Shown here: positions 8,472-16,851 of the stretch, piece by piece
Numbering within the stretch: position 1 is the stretch's first letter
Layout: every line of letters begins with the position of its first letter
Source: Clostridia bacterium
GTDB lineage: Bacteria; Bacillota; Clostridia; Christensenellales; CAG-138
Reading direction: 5' to 3'
NCBI GenBank assembly: GCA_017545535.1
Contig: JAFWMS010000011.1
Span: 1 to 64,000 of the forward strand
DNA: 64,000 nt
Notes under the pieces: generated by a model
Database searches by the model: none
What the model saw: only the letters and a program-made list of their open reading frames with translations
What the model was told of the DNA's origin: nothing
Program-made: the position numbers and the translations under genes

Positions 8472-9154
8472 CTCTTTGCTCCCCTCACCAGGATCGTCCA
8501 CAGATCTTCGTTTCGTTCCCGATCCGCAGCCGTTTTCTCCTCATAAAAGCAGCGGCGACCGAGAAAAAGATCGCCAGCCTCCGGGATATCCAGCCCGGCC
8601 AGCGCCGGGCAATCCGCCCAGCGCACCGCTTTGTCCTCAGCGTCATAGTCCTTTTCGTCCGGGGGCGCGCCGTCCCACTGGGCCAGGATCTGGTAGGATC
8701 GCTGAACGGCTTTCGGGTCCTCCATCAAAAAGAAGTAGCTGTCCCGGGCGGTGATGTCCGCCAGCAGGCGGGAATCCGCCGCATAGTTGTAATAGAGCGC
8801 CGTTTCTGGTTCGCCGCTGCGGGCTGTGGCGTATTGGTTGAGCTGCACCTTCACCCGACCGTCCCCGTTCACGTCCTGCCCCAGGGAGGCCAATCCTTCC
8901 GTCAACGCCTGTGCGGTTTCCTCCGGAAGTTCATTTTTGCCCACGTAGGCGAACACGTAATCCGGCTTCACCTGTCCGATGCCCAGGATATTCCAGAGCA
9001 TGGTGCCCACCACCAGCAGGACCGCCGCTCCGGCGATCAGCCACAGCTTATGGTAATACAGCCAGTTGAGCGCCTTTTCCTTTCTGCCAAGGGGCGGAGG
9101 CGGCGCATCGGGCGTAACGTCCTTATATTTCCATTTATAATACTCGCTGGCCAT
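8468..9154 (-). CDS. Single-pass membrane protein of unknown function
   Basis: A 228-residue protein with a cytoplasmic N-terminal tail of about 35 residues rich in proline, one transmembrane helix (around residues 38-58) and an extracytoplasmic domain. The outer domain has a dockerin/EF-hand-like Ca2+ loop pattern (DVNGDGRVKV). No enzyme motif is visible. It begins 3 bp after the LacI gene and is translationally coupled to the lipoprotein gene. It may form an envelope complex with the products at 6601-8471; that is inference from gene order. Confidence 0.72.
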   Translation of the reverse strand: MASEYYKWKYKDVTPDAPPPPLGRKEKALNWLYYHKLWLIAGAAVLLVVGTMLWNILGIGQVKPDYVFAYVGKNELPEETAQALTEGLASLGQDVNGDGRVKVQLNQYATARSGEPETALYYNYAADSRLLADITARDSYFFLMEDPKAVQRSYQILAQWDGAPPDEKDYDAEDKAVRWADCPALAGLDIPEAGDLFLGRRCFYEEKTAADRERNEDLWTILVRGAKR

Positions 9155-9157
9155 GGC

Positions 9158-10147
9158 TCACGCCTTGGTGGTGCCGCCGTAGGCGTAGCTCACCGGCAAG
9201 CAAACCAGGGAAGCCATCTTCGTCGTACGCCTCTCCAGCACCATGTCTACGCAGGCGGCTGCCATCTCTTCCACGGGCTGGACGATGGTGGAACAAGTCA
9301 GCTCCAGATCGCCGAAATGCCGCACGCCGTCAAAGCCGATGATCTGCACGTCCTCCGGCGTCCGAACGCCCATGGTCTGCAAGGTGACCACGATCTGATG
9401 GGCCAGAGAATCCGTCACGCAGAAGATGCCGTCGAAGTCCAGCTTCCCGTCCCGATAGTGCTCGTGCAAAAAGCCTTCAAAGGCCGCGTACGGGGTGTAA
9501 TCGTCCACGATCTTCAGGGTATAGGGCACATCCATCGCCTCACAGGCGCTGATGAACCCGTCCTTGCGCTTGTTGGGCTCGTTGGTCAGCTTTGACCCGA
9601 TGCGCAGGAAGGCAAGATGTTTGCAGCCGTTCTCCACCAGCTTCTCCGCAGCGAGGCGGCCGCCGCCGTAGTTGTCGCTGGATACGCAGGGTATCTGTGC
9701 GCCGAAGTAGCGGTCGATGGAGACCAGGGACACGTCCTCCGACACCTTCAGATTGGGATTGTAGCTCAGGACGATGATGCCGTCCACCTTCTGCTGTTCC
9801 GCCAGCATGACCAGCTCCTGCTCCTGCTCGGGATCATAGTCCGTGGCATAAAACAGCATCCGATACTGACGGGCGGACAGCTCCCGGTTGATGGCATCCA
9901 CCAGCCTGGCAAAGAAGGGAGAGATGAGATTGGGTACCATCACGGCCACAGTGTAAGTCTGGCTGCTCTTGAGACCTTTGGCATAGCTGTTGATGCGGTA
10001 CTCCAGCTTCTGGATAGCGGCTTCCACCCTTTCCTTATATTCCCTGCCCACGGGGATGCCGTTGACCACCTTGGACACGGTGCCCAAGGACACGCCCGCC
10101 TCCCGGGCCACATCCTTCATGGTGGGGACTGCTCTTCTCTCTGCCAT
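9158..10147 (-). CDS. LacI-family transcriptional regulator of the fructan cluster
   Basis: A 329-residue repressor with an N-terminal HTH (TMKDVAREAGVSLGTVSKV), a hinge, and a periplasmic-binding-protein-like sensor domain. ATG 10147 is preferred over the codon at 10156 because AGGTGG is correctly spaced before it. It heads the six-gene operon and faces the importer operon. TGAAACGTT sites occur at both promoters of the divergent region and at the lipoprotein promoter, so it is probably autoregulated and controls cluster A. The effector is likely fructose, a fructose phosphate or a small fructo-oligosaccharide; this is not determined. Confidence 0.88.
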   Translation of the reverse strand: MAERRAVPTMKDVAREAGVSLGTVSKVVNGIPVGREYKERVEAAIQKLEYRINSYAKGLKSSQTYTVAVMVPNLISPFFARLVDAINRELSARQYRMLFYATDYDPEQEQELVMLAEQQKVDGIIVLSYNPNLKVSEDVSLVSIDRYFGAQIPCVSSDNYGGGRLAAEKLVENGCKHLAFLRIGSKLTNEPNKRKDGFISACEAMDVPYTLKIVDDYTPYAAFEGFLHEHYRDGKLDFDGIFCVTDSLAHQIVVTLQTMGVRTPEDVQIIGFDGVRHFGDLELTCSTIVQPVEEMAAACVDMVLERRTTKMASLVCLPVSYAYGGTTKA

Positions 10148-10196
10148 GGAAACCACCTGACGCTTTCATGAAACTTGGTGAAACACCACTACCTGC

Positions 10197-10225
10197 AGTA
10201 TATCCGCTAATCCACGGTTTGTAAA
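10197..10225 (-). promoter_or_regulatory. Promoter of the lacI-fructokinase operon
   Basis: Minus strand: TTTACA (10220-10225), 17-bp spacer, TATACT (10197-10202). A TTTCATGAAAC element lies between the -10 box and the start codon, and an ATGAAACGTTC operator lies just upstream. Confidence 0.75.
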
Positions 10226-10244
10226 GAGGAAAAAGACATTTTTT

Positions 10245-10255
10245 ATGAAACGTTC
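10245..10255. promoter_or_regulatory. LacI-family operator in the divergent region
   Basis: ATGAAACGTTC matches the shared TGAAACGTT motif and lies about 20 bp upstream of the lacI -35 box. Confidence 0.6.
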
Positions 10256-10327
10256 TTCCCTCGAGAGATTGCACCCGATCCCAGGGGACAATCCAGATAA
10301 AATGCGTTCATTTTCCCAAAATTATGG

Positions 10328-10357
10328 TTGACAACCTTCCGGATAATATGCTACTGT
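10328..10357 (+). promoter_or_regulatory. Promoter of the permease/binding-protein/GH32 operon
   Basis: TTGACA (10328-10333) with an 18-bp spacer and an extended -10 (TGC then TACTGT, 10352-10357). The downstream operator at 10372-10386 overlaps the expected start of transcription. Confidence 0.65.
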
Positions 10358-10371
10358 AGGATTGTTCTTGA

Positions 10372-10386
10372 ATAACGTTTCACGAA
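10372..10386. promoter_or_regulatory. LacI-family operator upstream of the permease operon
   Basis: The sequence ATAACGTTTCACGAA (10372-10386) carries the same AACGTTTCA core as the other cluster A operators. Its position downstream of the -10 box is typical of repression. Confidence 0.65.
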
Positions 10387-10479
10387 GGTTTGACCATCGT
10401 TCACAGGCTGGTGACCCGGCTCGACGCGCCAGACCAGGCAATCCCGACACGAACCTAAAGCAAGGAGGGAGCATCTCTC

Positions 10480-11424
10480 GTGAACACACCTCAAAAGGCA
10501 GCGAAGAAGCCAAAGCCCATGCGCCTCCACAGGAAGACCCTGGGGCAGCGCATTTTGGAGAATTGGCAGCTGTATCTTCTGCTGATCATCCCCGTCGTCA
10601 TCACGATCATCTACAAGTACATCCCCATGTACGGCATCCAGATCGCGTTCAGGGACTACAAGCCCGCCCGCGGTTTCTTTGGCAGCAAGTGGGTCGGCTG
10701 GTACTGGTTCGAGCGGTTCTTCACCGCCCCCACCTTCCGCCGCATGATCGTGAATACCGTGAAGCTGAGCCTCTACAGCCTGCTCTGGAGCTTCCCGGTG
10801 CCCATCATCCTGGCCCTCGCCATCAATCAGCTGCGCTTCAAAAAGTATAAGCGGGTGGTCCAGACGGTCCTCTACGCCCCCCACTTCATCTCCATCATGG
10901 TCGTCTGCGGTATGATCCGCATCTTTTTGAGCCCCTACGGCGGTCTCATCAATTTGCTGATTGGCAAGCAGGTGGACTTCATGACCGTGCCCGAGGCCTT
11001 CCGCACCATCTACATCGCCTCCGGCATCTGGCAGGACGCCGGCTGGGGGACCATCATCTACCTGGCCACCCTGTCAGCCGTGGACCCCGGTCTCTATGAG
11101 GCGGCCAAGATCGACGGCGCGTCCATGTTCCAGCGCATCCGGATCATCGACATCCCCGAGCTCGTCCCCATGATCGTCCTGCAGCTCATCATGGCGGCCA
11201 GCGGTCTCATGAGCGTCGGCTTCGAGAAGGTGTTCCTGCTGCAGACCCAGCTCAACAAGGCCACCAGCGACGTGATCGCGGTATACGTGTATGAGCAGGG
11301 CATCGTGGACCACGCCTACAGCTATTCCACGGCCATAGGTCTCTTCAACACCGTCATCAACATCATCCTTCTCATCGTGGTCAACAAGATCGCCAAGAAG
11401 GCTGCTGACGTGAGCTTCGTGTAA
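10480..11424 (+). CDS. ABC sugar importer permease, LplB type
   Basis: A 314-residue integral membrane protein, one half of the translocation pore of a CUT1-class importer. It has six predicted helices and the EAA loop (YEAAKIDGASMFQR) that docks the ATPase. The C-terminal half resembles LplB/YteP proteins of oligosaccharide importers. The start is a GTG preceded by AAGGAGGG. It is followed 12 bp later by a YtcP-type permease and then the binding protein. No ATPase gene is in this operon. A substrate of fructo-oligosaccharide is inferred from context. Confidence 0.92.
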   Translation: MNTPQKAAKKPKPMRLHRKTLGQRILENWQLYLLLIIPVVITIIYKYIPMYGIQIAFRDYKPARGFFGSKWVGWYWFERFFTAPTFRRMIVNTVKLSLYSLLWSFPVPIILALAINQLRFKKYKRVVQTVLYAPHFISIMVVCGMIRIFLSPYGGLINLLIGKQVDFMTVPEAFRTIYIASGIWQDAGWGTIIYLATLSAVDPGLYEAAKIDGASMFQRIRIIDIPELVPMIVLQLIMAASGLMSVGFEKVFLLQTQLNKATSDVIAVYVYEQGIVDHAYSYSTAIGLFNTVINIILLIVVNKIAKKAADVSFV

Positions 11425-11436
11425 GGAGGATCGGCT

Positions 11437-12327
11437 ATGAACAAGAAACAAGGATTGCACGGCATGTCCGACAGGACCAGCGATATCGTGCTGGTCGTCG
11501 CCACCGCCATCATTATGCTGATCATCGCCTACCCCCTGTACTACGTTCTGGTGGCCTCCGTTTCGGATCCCTACGACGTGTACGCGGGCAAGACCTTCCT
11601 GTTCCCCAGCCAGTTCACCCTGGAGGGCTACAAGGCGGTCTTCGCCAACTCCAACCTGCTGGGCGGCTTTTTGAACTCCATCAAGTACACCGTCATCGGC
11701 ACCCTGTACTCCGTCACCATGGTCTACATCACGGCCTATCCCCTGAGCAAGAAGGACCTGCCGGGCCGCAAGTGGATCAGCATCTTCTTCATCATCACCA
11801 TGTACTTCGGCGGCGGCCTGATCCCCACCTACCTGGTTGTCCGCGACACGGGCCTTCTCAACAACATGTGGGCCCTGTTCCTGCCGGGCGGCGTGGCCAT
11901 GGGCAACGTCATCATCGTCCGGAACTACTTCGAGAACAACATCCCCAAAGACCTCTATGAAGCTGCGGAGATCGACGGCGCCGACAACCTGACCACCTTT
12001 GTCAAGGTCGTGGTGCCCCTGAGCCGCCCCATCATGGCCGTTATGGTGGTCTTCTCCATGGTGGCCTACTGGAACGACTGGTTCACTGCCCTTATCTACC
12101 TGCAGAAGACCCAGTACCCCTTCCCCCTGGTGCTGCGCGGCATACTCATCACCACCGAAGCCATGACCAGCATGACCGGCGGCCTCAGCTATGCCGAGTC
12201 CAACCGGATCGCGGAGCTGGTCAAGTTCGCCTCCATGATCGTGGCGGCGGTCCCCATGCTGGTCATGTACCCTTTCGTGCAGAAATACTTCGAGCAGGGC
12301 TTCATGACCGGTGCGGTCAAAGGATAA
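11437..12327 (+). CDS. ABC sugar importer permease, YtcP type
   Basis: A 296-residue second pore subunit, partner of the LplB-type permease just upstream. It has six hydrophobic segments and an EAA loop (YEAAEIDGADNLTTFVKV). AAGGAGG precedes the ATG. It is characteristic of MalG/YtcP-type partners in Bacillota polysaccharide importers. Confidence 0.92.
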   Translation: MNKKQGLHGMSDRTSDIVLVVATAIIMLIIAYPLYYVLVASVSDPYDVYAGKTFLFPSQFTLEGYKAVFANSNLLGGFLNSIKYTVIGTLYSVTMVYITAYPLSKKDLPGRKWISIFFIITMYFGGGLIPTYLVVRDTGLLNNMWALFLPGGVAMGNVIIVRNYFENNIPKDLYEAAEIDGADNLTTFVKVVVPLSRPIMAVMVVFSMVAYWNDWFTALIYLQKTQYPFPLVLRGILITTEAMTSMTGGLSYAESNRIAELVKFASMIVAAVPMLVMYPFVQKYFEQGFMTGAVKG

Positions 12328-12366
12328 ATCATCCGATCGAATCAGCATATAAAAAGGAGAAAGAAC

Positions 12367-13998
12367 ATGACTAAGCGTATTTTTGCCCTCCTGCTCTGCG
12401 GCCTCATGGCCCTGAGTCTGGTGGCCTGCGGTCAAAAGACCACGGAAACCAAGATCGACGAGACGAAAAACCAGTTCCTCATCGTCGGCGGCATGTCCGT
12501 TTTGTCCAGCGGCAACGACTCCAACCCCGTCCTGGTGGATCTGGCCGAAAAGGCGGGCGTGGAGATCGAGTGGGACCTCATGAGCGACTCCCTGGGTGAA
12601 AAAGTGGGCGTGCTCATCGGCGGCAACCAGCTGCCCGACGCCTTCATCGCCGTGGGCTTCAGCCAGAACGACATCAACGAGTACGGCGGCGACGGCACCT
12701 TCATCGACCTGACCCCCTATATCACCCCCGAGATCATGCCGAACCTGTGCGCGATTTTTGAAAAACACCCCGACATCAAGGCCGGCATCACCCAGGCCGA
12801 CGGCAAGATCTACGGCCTGCCCTCCGGCGAGCTCATGGGCACCGCCGCCATCGGCGCTACGGACGACCTCAGCATCTACGCCGTGCCCGAGTTTTCCATG
12901 ATCAACAAGACCTGGCTGGACAAGCTGGGCCTCCCGATTCCCACCAACCTGACCGAGCTCCATGACACCCTGAAAGCGTTCAAGGACAACGATATGGCCG
13001 GCGGCGGCGCCACCATTCCCATGTCCACCGGTTACGATCAGTGGTGCTGGGGCCAGGAGATCTTCTATGCAGGCTTCGGCTTCACCAACTTCACCTCCGA
13101 CATTTGCTTCGACCTCCTGGCCAACCCCGACGGCACGGTCCAGTTCGTCAGCGCCACCAAGGCCTACCGGGACGCCGTCACCTATTTCCATGACTGGTAT
13201 GCCGAAGGTCTGATGGACCTTGAAATGTTCTCCCAGAGCACCAGCCAGCTGATCTCCAAGGTGTCCCAGGGCCGCGTCGGCCTCACCACCTGGTGGGAGA
13301 TCAAGGAGATCGCCGGCGACCACACCGACGATTTCGTGTTCCTGCCCCCCATGTACGGTCCCCAGGGCACCGAGTATGCTCAGACCCGCAACCTGACCAT
13401 CCGCTCCGGCCCCGGCGTCACCTCCGGCAATCTGAACGTGACCTCTGCCTGCGCCAACCCCACGCTGCTGCTCAAGTACTTCGACCAGTGGTACGATCCT
13501 GAAACCGTCATGCAGCTCCAGTACGGTCCCATCGGCATCTATTTCTCCGAGAAGGACGCCAACGGTGTCTGGCAGGTCATCGACGATGCGGCGGCCAAGG
13601 AAAAATACGGCAAGAGCGCCGGCGAGCTGAAGGGTCAGTATGAGGTTTTCGGGCCTCGCCTCATCCTGGCGGAATATTACAACAACGTGTTTGCCATGGA
13701 AGATCGGGCTGTGGAGCGTCTGCACCAGATCGAGGAGTACTGGATGCCCTACGTCCAGTCCCCCGTCTACTATCCCAACGACGTGACCTTCACCGACGAG
13801 GAGCTGGAGACCATCAAGCGGTACAAGGCCGATTTCGTCTCCCAGGTGGCCGAATATGAGGGCACCTGGCTCAAGAACGGCGGCCCCACCGACGCCGAAT
13901 GGGACGCCTATCTGAAGATGCTGGAGGATAACTGCGGCATGTCCCGGCTGCTGGACGTGTACCAGAGTGCCTATACCCGGTATCTGAAAAGCAAATAA
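12367..13998 (+). CDS. Extracellular solute-binding lipoprotein (cluster A)
   Basis: A 543-residue lipid-anchored sugar receptor with lipobox (LSLVACG), of the large type that partners LplB/YtcP permeases. It would capture fructo-oligosaccharides released by the surface GH32 and pass them to the permeases. AAAAAGGAG lies upstream of the ATG. It is followed by a very stable hairpin (14020-14053) that may favour higher expression of this protein over the downstream GH32. The ligand is not visible in the sequence. Confidence 0.9.
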   Translation: MTKRIFALLLCGLMALSLVACGQKTTETKIDETKNQFLIVGGMSVLSSGNDSNPVLVDLAEKAGVEIEWDLMSDSLGEKVGVLIGGNQLPDAFIAVGFSQNDINEYGGDGTFIDLTPYITPEIMPNLCAIFEKHPDIKAGITQADGKIYGLPSGELMGTAAIGATDDLSIYAVPEFSMINKTWLDKLGLPIPTNLTELHDTLKAFKDNDMAGGGATIPMSTGYDQWCWGQEIFYAGFGFTNFTSDICFDLLANPDGTVQFVSATKAYRDAVTYFHDWYAEGLMDLEMFSQSTSQLISKVSQGRVGLTTWWEIKEIAGDHTDDFVFLPPMYGPQGTEYAQTRNLTIRSGPGVTSGNLNVTSACANPTLLLKYFDQWYDPETVMQLQYGPIGIYFSEKDANGVWQVIDDAAAKEKYGKSAGELKGQYEVFGPRLILAEYYNNVFAMEDRAVERLHQIEEYWMPYVQSPVYYPNDVTFTDEELETIKRYKADFVSQVAEYEGTWLKNGGPTDAEWDAYLKMLEDNCGMSRLLDVYQSAYTRYLKSK

Positions 13999-14019
13999 CC
14001 TTCTTGTCCCTCCTAATCA

Positions 14020-14053
14020 CCGCAGCCGCACCCTCTGCGGGGTGCGGCTGCGG
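14020..14053 (+). repeat. Perfect 14-bp inverted repeat between binding-protein and GH32 genes
   Basis: Left arm ccgcagccgcaccc (14020-14033), six-base loop, right arm gggtgcggctgcgg (14040-14053). No T run follows, so full termination is unlikely. It may be an mRNA-stabilising or partial-termination structure that sets binding protein to enzyme ratio. Confidence 0.75.
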
Positions 14054-14098
14054 CCTGTCTGATACAGAAGAAAGAAATCGACAAAGGATCCTCACGGT

Positions 14099-15583
14099 AT
14101 GACCAGCGAAGCCCTTCAAAAAGCCAGAGACTACGAAGAAAGATACAGCGCTTTTATCAAAAGCGAAGACAGACCCGTTTTTCACCTTTCGCCCCGCATC
14201 GGCTGGATGAATGATCCAAACGGGTTCTCCCTGTATCAGGGAAAATATCATCTCTTCTATCAGTATCACCCCTACTCCACCCAGTGGGGGCCCATGCACT
14301 GGGGACATGTCATCAGCGAAGACATGCTCCGCTGGACCTACCTGCCAGCCGCCATCGCCCCCGATCAAGAGTACGACAAGTCCGGCTGCTTCTCCGGCTC
14401 CGCGCTGGAGCTGGACGATGGACGGCAGCTGTTGATGTATACGGGCGTGCGGGAGAATCGGGCGGAGGACGGGACCAGGAAGGCCTATCAGACCCAGTGC
14501 ATGGCCATCGGCGACGGCCTGGACTATGAAAAATGCGGCTGCAACCCTGTGCTGGACCAGAAGGACGTGCCTCACAGCTTCAGCCATCACGATTTTCGCG
14601 ATCCAAAGATGTATCGGCGTCCCGAAGGCGGATTCGCCTGCGTGGTGGGAGACCGGACGGACGACGGCAGCGGCGCCATTCTGCTCTATACCAGCGACGA
14701 CGGGATGAATTGGCGATTCGTCACCATTCTGGACAGGAGTTACAATGAATACGGCAAAATGTGGGAGTGCCCCGACTTCTTCGCGCTGGACGGCAGCCAT
14801 GTGTTGTTGACCAGTCCCCAGGACATGAGCCAGGTGGGGCTGGAATTCCACAACGGCAACGGCACCGTCTGCCTCATCGGGTCCTTCGACGCCAAAGCCC
14901 ATCGTTTTGAACGCCGCCGCCTGCAGGCCATCGATTACGGCATCGACTTCTATGCCCCTCAGACCTTGCTCACGCAGGACGGCCGCCGGGTCATGATCGC
15001 CTGGATGCAGAATTGGGACACCGCCGTGGCCTATCCTGCGGACACAAAATGGTTCGGGCAGATGACCCTGCCTCGGGAGCTGCACGTGCGGGACGGTCGT
15101 CTCCTCCAGAATCCCATCCGGGAGCTGGACGCCCTACACGGCCGACGGGTGGCCTATGAGAACGTGCCTGTGGGTGAGGAAGCGTATTTGCGGGGCGTCT
15201 ACGGCCGGGTCCTGGATATGACGGTGACCCTTCGACCCCAGCAGAACAAGCCCTATGAGCTGTTTCGTCTGAAGTTCGCCAAGGGCAGCCAGCATTACTC
15301 CGACATCGTCTACGATCCCAAGACCTCCATCCTTCGCATCAGCCGCACCCATTCCGGCTGCACCCGGGACTTCGTCCACGAGCGGGAGTGCTTCGTCCGC
15401 GACCGGGGCGGCGAGCTGAAGCTGCGCCTGATCCTGGACCGCTTCAGCGCCGAGGTCTTCGTCAACGACGGCGAGCAAGCGCTCTCCATGACCCTCTATA
15501 CCCCCATGACCGCCAACGGCATCAGCTTCGAGGCCCGGGGCGGCGTACTCATGGGCGTGGAGAAATACGACATCATCGTTTGA
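14099..15583 (+). CDS. Cytoplasmic GH32 beta-fructofuranosidase / sucrose-6-phosphate hydrolase-like
   Basis: A 494-residue enzyme without signal peptide. It hydrolyses terminal beta-fructosyl linkages of imported oligosaccharides. The three catalytic motifs are intact: WMNDPNGF (nucleophile Asp), FRDPKMY (transition-state Asp) and WECPDFF (acid/base Glu). A C-terminal beta-sandwich (GH32C) follows. The last gene of the importer operon, it ends before a strong terminator. A homologue is encoded at 16838-18337. Whether it acts on sucrose, kestose-type oligosaccharides or inulin fragments cannot be told; import through an ABC system argues against a phosphorylated substrate. Confidence 0.92.
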   Translation: MTSEALQKARDYEERYSAFIKSEDRPVFHLSPRIGWMNDPNGFSLYQGKYHLFYQYHPYSTQWGPMHWGHVISEDMLRWTYLPAAIAPDQEYDKSGCFSGSALELDDGRQLLMYTGVRENRAEDGTRKAYQTQCMAIGDGLDYEKCGCNPVLDQKDVPHSFSHHDFRDPKMYRRPEGGFACVVGDRTDDGSGAILLYTSDDGMNWRFVTILDRSYNEYGKMWECPDFFALDGSHVLLTSPQDMSQVGLEFHNGNGTVCLIGSFDAKAHRFERRRLQAIDYGIDFYAPQTLLTQDGRRVMIAWMQNWDTAVAYPADTKWFGQMTLPRELHVRDGRLLQNPIRELDALHGRRVAYENVPVGEEAYLRGVYGRVLDMTVTLRPQQNKPYELFRLKFAKGSQHYSDIVYDPKTSILRISRTHSGCTRDFVHERECFVRDRGGELKLRLILDRFSAEVFVNDGEQALSMTLYTPMTANGISFEARGGVLMGVEKYDIIV

Positions 15584-15647
15584 TTTTTTCAGTAGAATTG
15601 TAACATGATCGTTCGCTGCTGAGTCAGTTATCACTACTCGTACCATA

Positions 15648-15677
15648 GAAAAAGCCCAAAACTTAGGGCTTTTTCTT
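15648..15677 (+). terminator. Rho-independent terminator after the cluster A operon
   Basis: gaaaaagccc (15648-15657) pairs with gggctttttc (15666-15675), with a T tract inside and after the right arm. The stem is symmetric and could act on both strands. Confidence 0.85.
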
Positions 15678-15841
15678 TTGTCTTCATTTTGTTCTCCCTC
15701 TCATTTGGTGCGAATAATTCAACTTGCCCTGCAAAATGCGGGGTTCTAGGCGTGTTTACGGAACACATTTTCCTTATAGTATGGTCGTATTCAAGATGCA
15801 ATGATAAAGACTATCAAATCCTGTTCCAGTATACTATAGAT
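15678..15841. other. AT-rich intergenic patch without a recognisable gene
   Basis: This stretch is visibly AT-richer than its surroundings. It has short open frames on both strands that match nothing I recognise and lack ribosome-binding sites. It separates the two convergent fructan clusters. It may be a remnant of an insertion or rearrangement point; I see no inverted-repeat ends. Confidence 0.4.
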
Positions 15842-15880
15842 GGCAACGCCCCGCAGCATTTCCTGCTGAGGGGCGTTGCC
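15842..15880 (-). terminator. Long hairpin at the end of the cluster B operon
   Basis: Arms ggcaacgcccc and ggggcgttgcc enclose a further cagca/tgctg stem with a GGAAA loop (minus-strand RNA). It lies 11 bp past the fructokinase stop. It lacks a T tract, so it may act as a 3'-end stabiliser or a Rho-linked end rather than a classical terminator. Confidence 0.55.
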
Positions 15881-15891
15881 AGGAGGGACCG

Positions 15892-16851
15892 TCATGAAAA
15901 AAGAGTTTGAATATCTTGTTTAGAGGGCATGGAGCGGATAGCGCCCTTCTTGGTGGTGACGAGATACGCCGCAGCGTTGGCGAAGCGCAACATGGCTTCA
16001 AGGCTCTCCTCGCTCCGATCGTTCAGGCCGTTGTTCAGCACGTCGTGGAGCACGCAGGCGCAGAAGGTGTCCCCGGCGCCGGTGGTCTCGATGGTGCCGC
16101 CCAGGCGGAAGGCCGAGACGTAGATCCGATGGCCGCAGCAGTAGGAATAGCTGCCGTCGGGTCCGGCGGTGACGTTCAGCAGGCGGATGTTCGGGAACCA
16201 CCGTTGGAGGATGGCCGCGCCCTGATCAAAGTCGGATTCGCCCGTCAGGAACAACAGTTCGTTGTCCGCGATCTTGAGAATGTCGCACTGGCTGAGGCCC
16301 CAGGCCATGGCCTCCCTTGCGTGCGCTTCCGTATCCCACAGGGGCGGGCGATAGTTGGGGTCGAAAGAGATCAGCGCGCCGGCCTCTTTGGCCATTTCGA
16401 CGGCCTGATGCGTTGCCTCCCGCACGCCCTCGTGGGTCATGGACAGGGTACCGAAGTGGAAGATGCGGCAGTTTTGCAGCATGTCCCGGGGCAGCTCCTC
16501 AGCCCGCAGCATCATGTCCGCGCCGGGATTGCGATAGAAGGAGAAATCCCTGTCCCCGTTGGGGAAGGTATGGACGATGGCCAAGGTGGTGTGGACTTCC
16601 GGGTCCGTGAGCAGCGCCGAAGTGTCGATGCCAGCTTCGGATACCACCTGCCGCAGCTGACGGCCGTAAACGTCGTTTCCCACCTTGCCTATGAAAGCGG
16701 TCCGCCTGTCCAGCTTGTTCAGCATGGCCAGCACGTTGCAGGGAGCGCCACCGGGGTTGGCTTCCCATAGGGGATTCCCCTGCTCGCTCAGTCCGCTTTC
16801 GGTGAAATCGATCAAAAGCTCACCCAGAGCCACGACGTCATACTTTTTCAC
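15892..16851 (-). CDS. Fructokinase, PfkB family (second copy)
   Basis: A 319-residue sugar kinase, paralogue of the one at 5670-6608. Motifs: GELLIDFT near the N-terminus, NPGGAPCNVLA in the sugar-binding region and TGAGDTFCACV with the catalytic Asp. The GTG start at 16851 is supported by AGGAGGTGTCCC directly before it; longer forms lack this. It overlaps the upstream GH32 gene by 14 bp and is the last gene of the cluster B operon. It phosphorylates fructose released by that GH32 (inferred). Confidence 0.87.
   Translation of the reverse strand: MKKYDVVALGELLIDFTESGLSEQGNPLWEANPGGAPCNVLAMLNKLDRRTAFIGKVGNDVYGRQLRQVVSEAGIDTSALLTDPEVHTTLAIVHTFPNGDRDFSFYRNPGADMMLRAEELPRDMLQNCRIFHFGTLSMTHEGVREATHQAVEMAKEAGALISFDPNYRPPLWDTEAHAREAMAWGLSQCDILKIADNELLFLTGESDFDQGAAILQRWFPNIRLLNVTAGPDGSYSYCCGHRIYVSAFRLGGTIETTGAGDTFCACVLHDVLNNGLNDRSEESLEAMLRFANAAAYLVTTKKGAIRSMPSKQDIQTLFS

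Noticed and set aside
15689-15910. 73-codon frame in the AT-rich patch
   Set aside because: No ribosome-binding site, no recognisable domain, and it runs into the fructokinase gene on the other strand.
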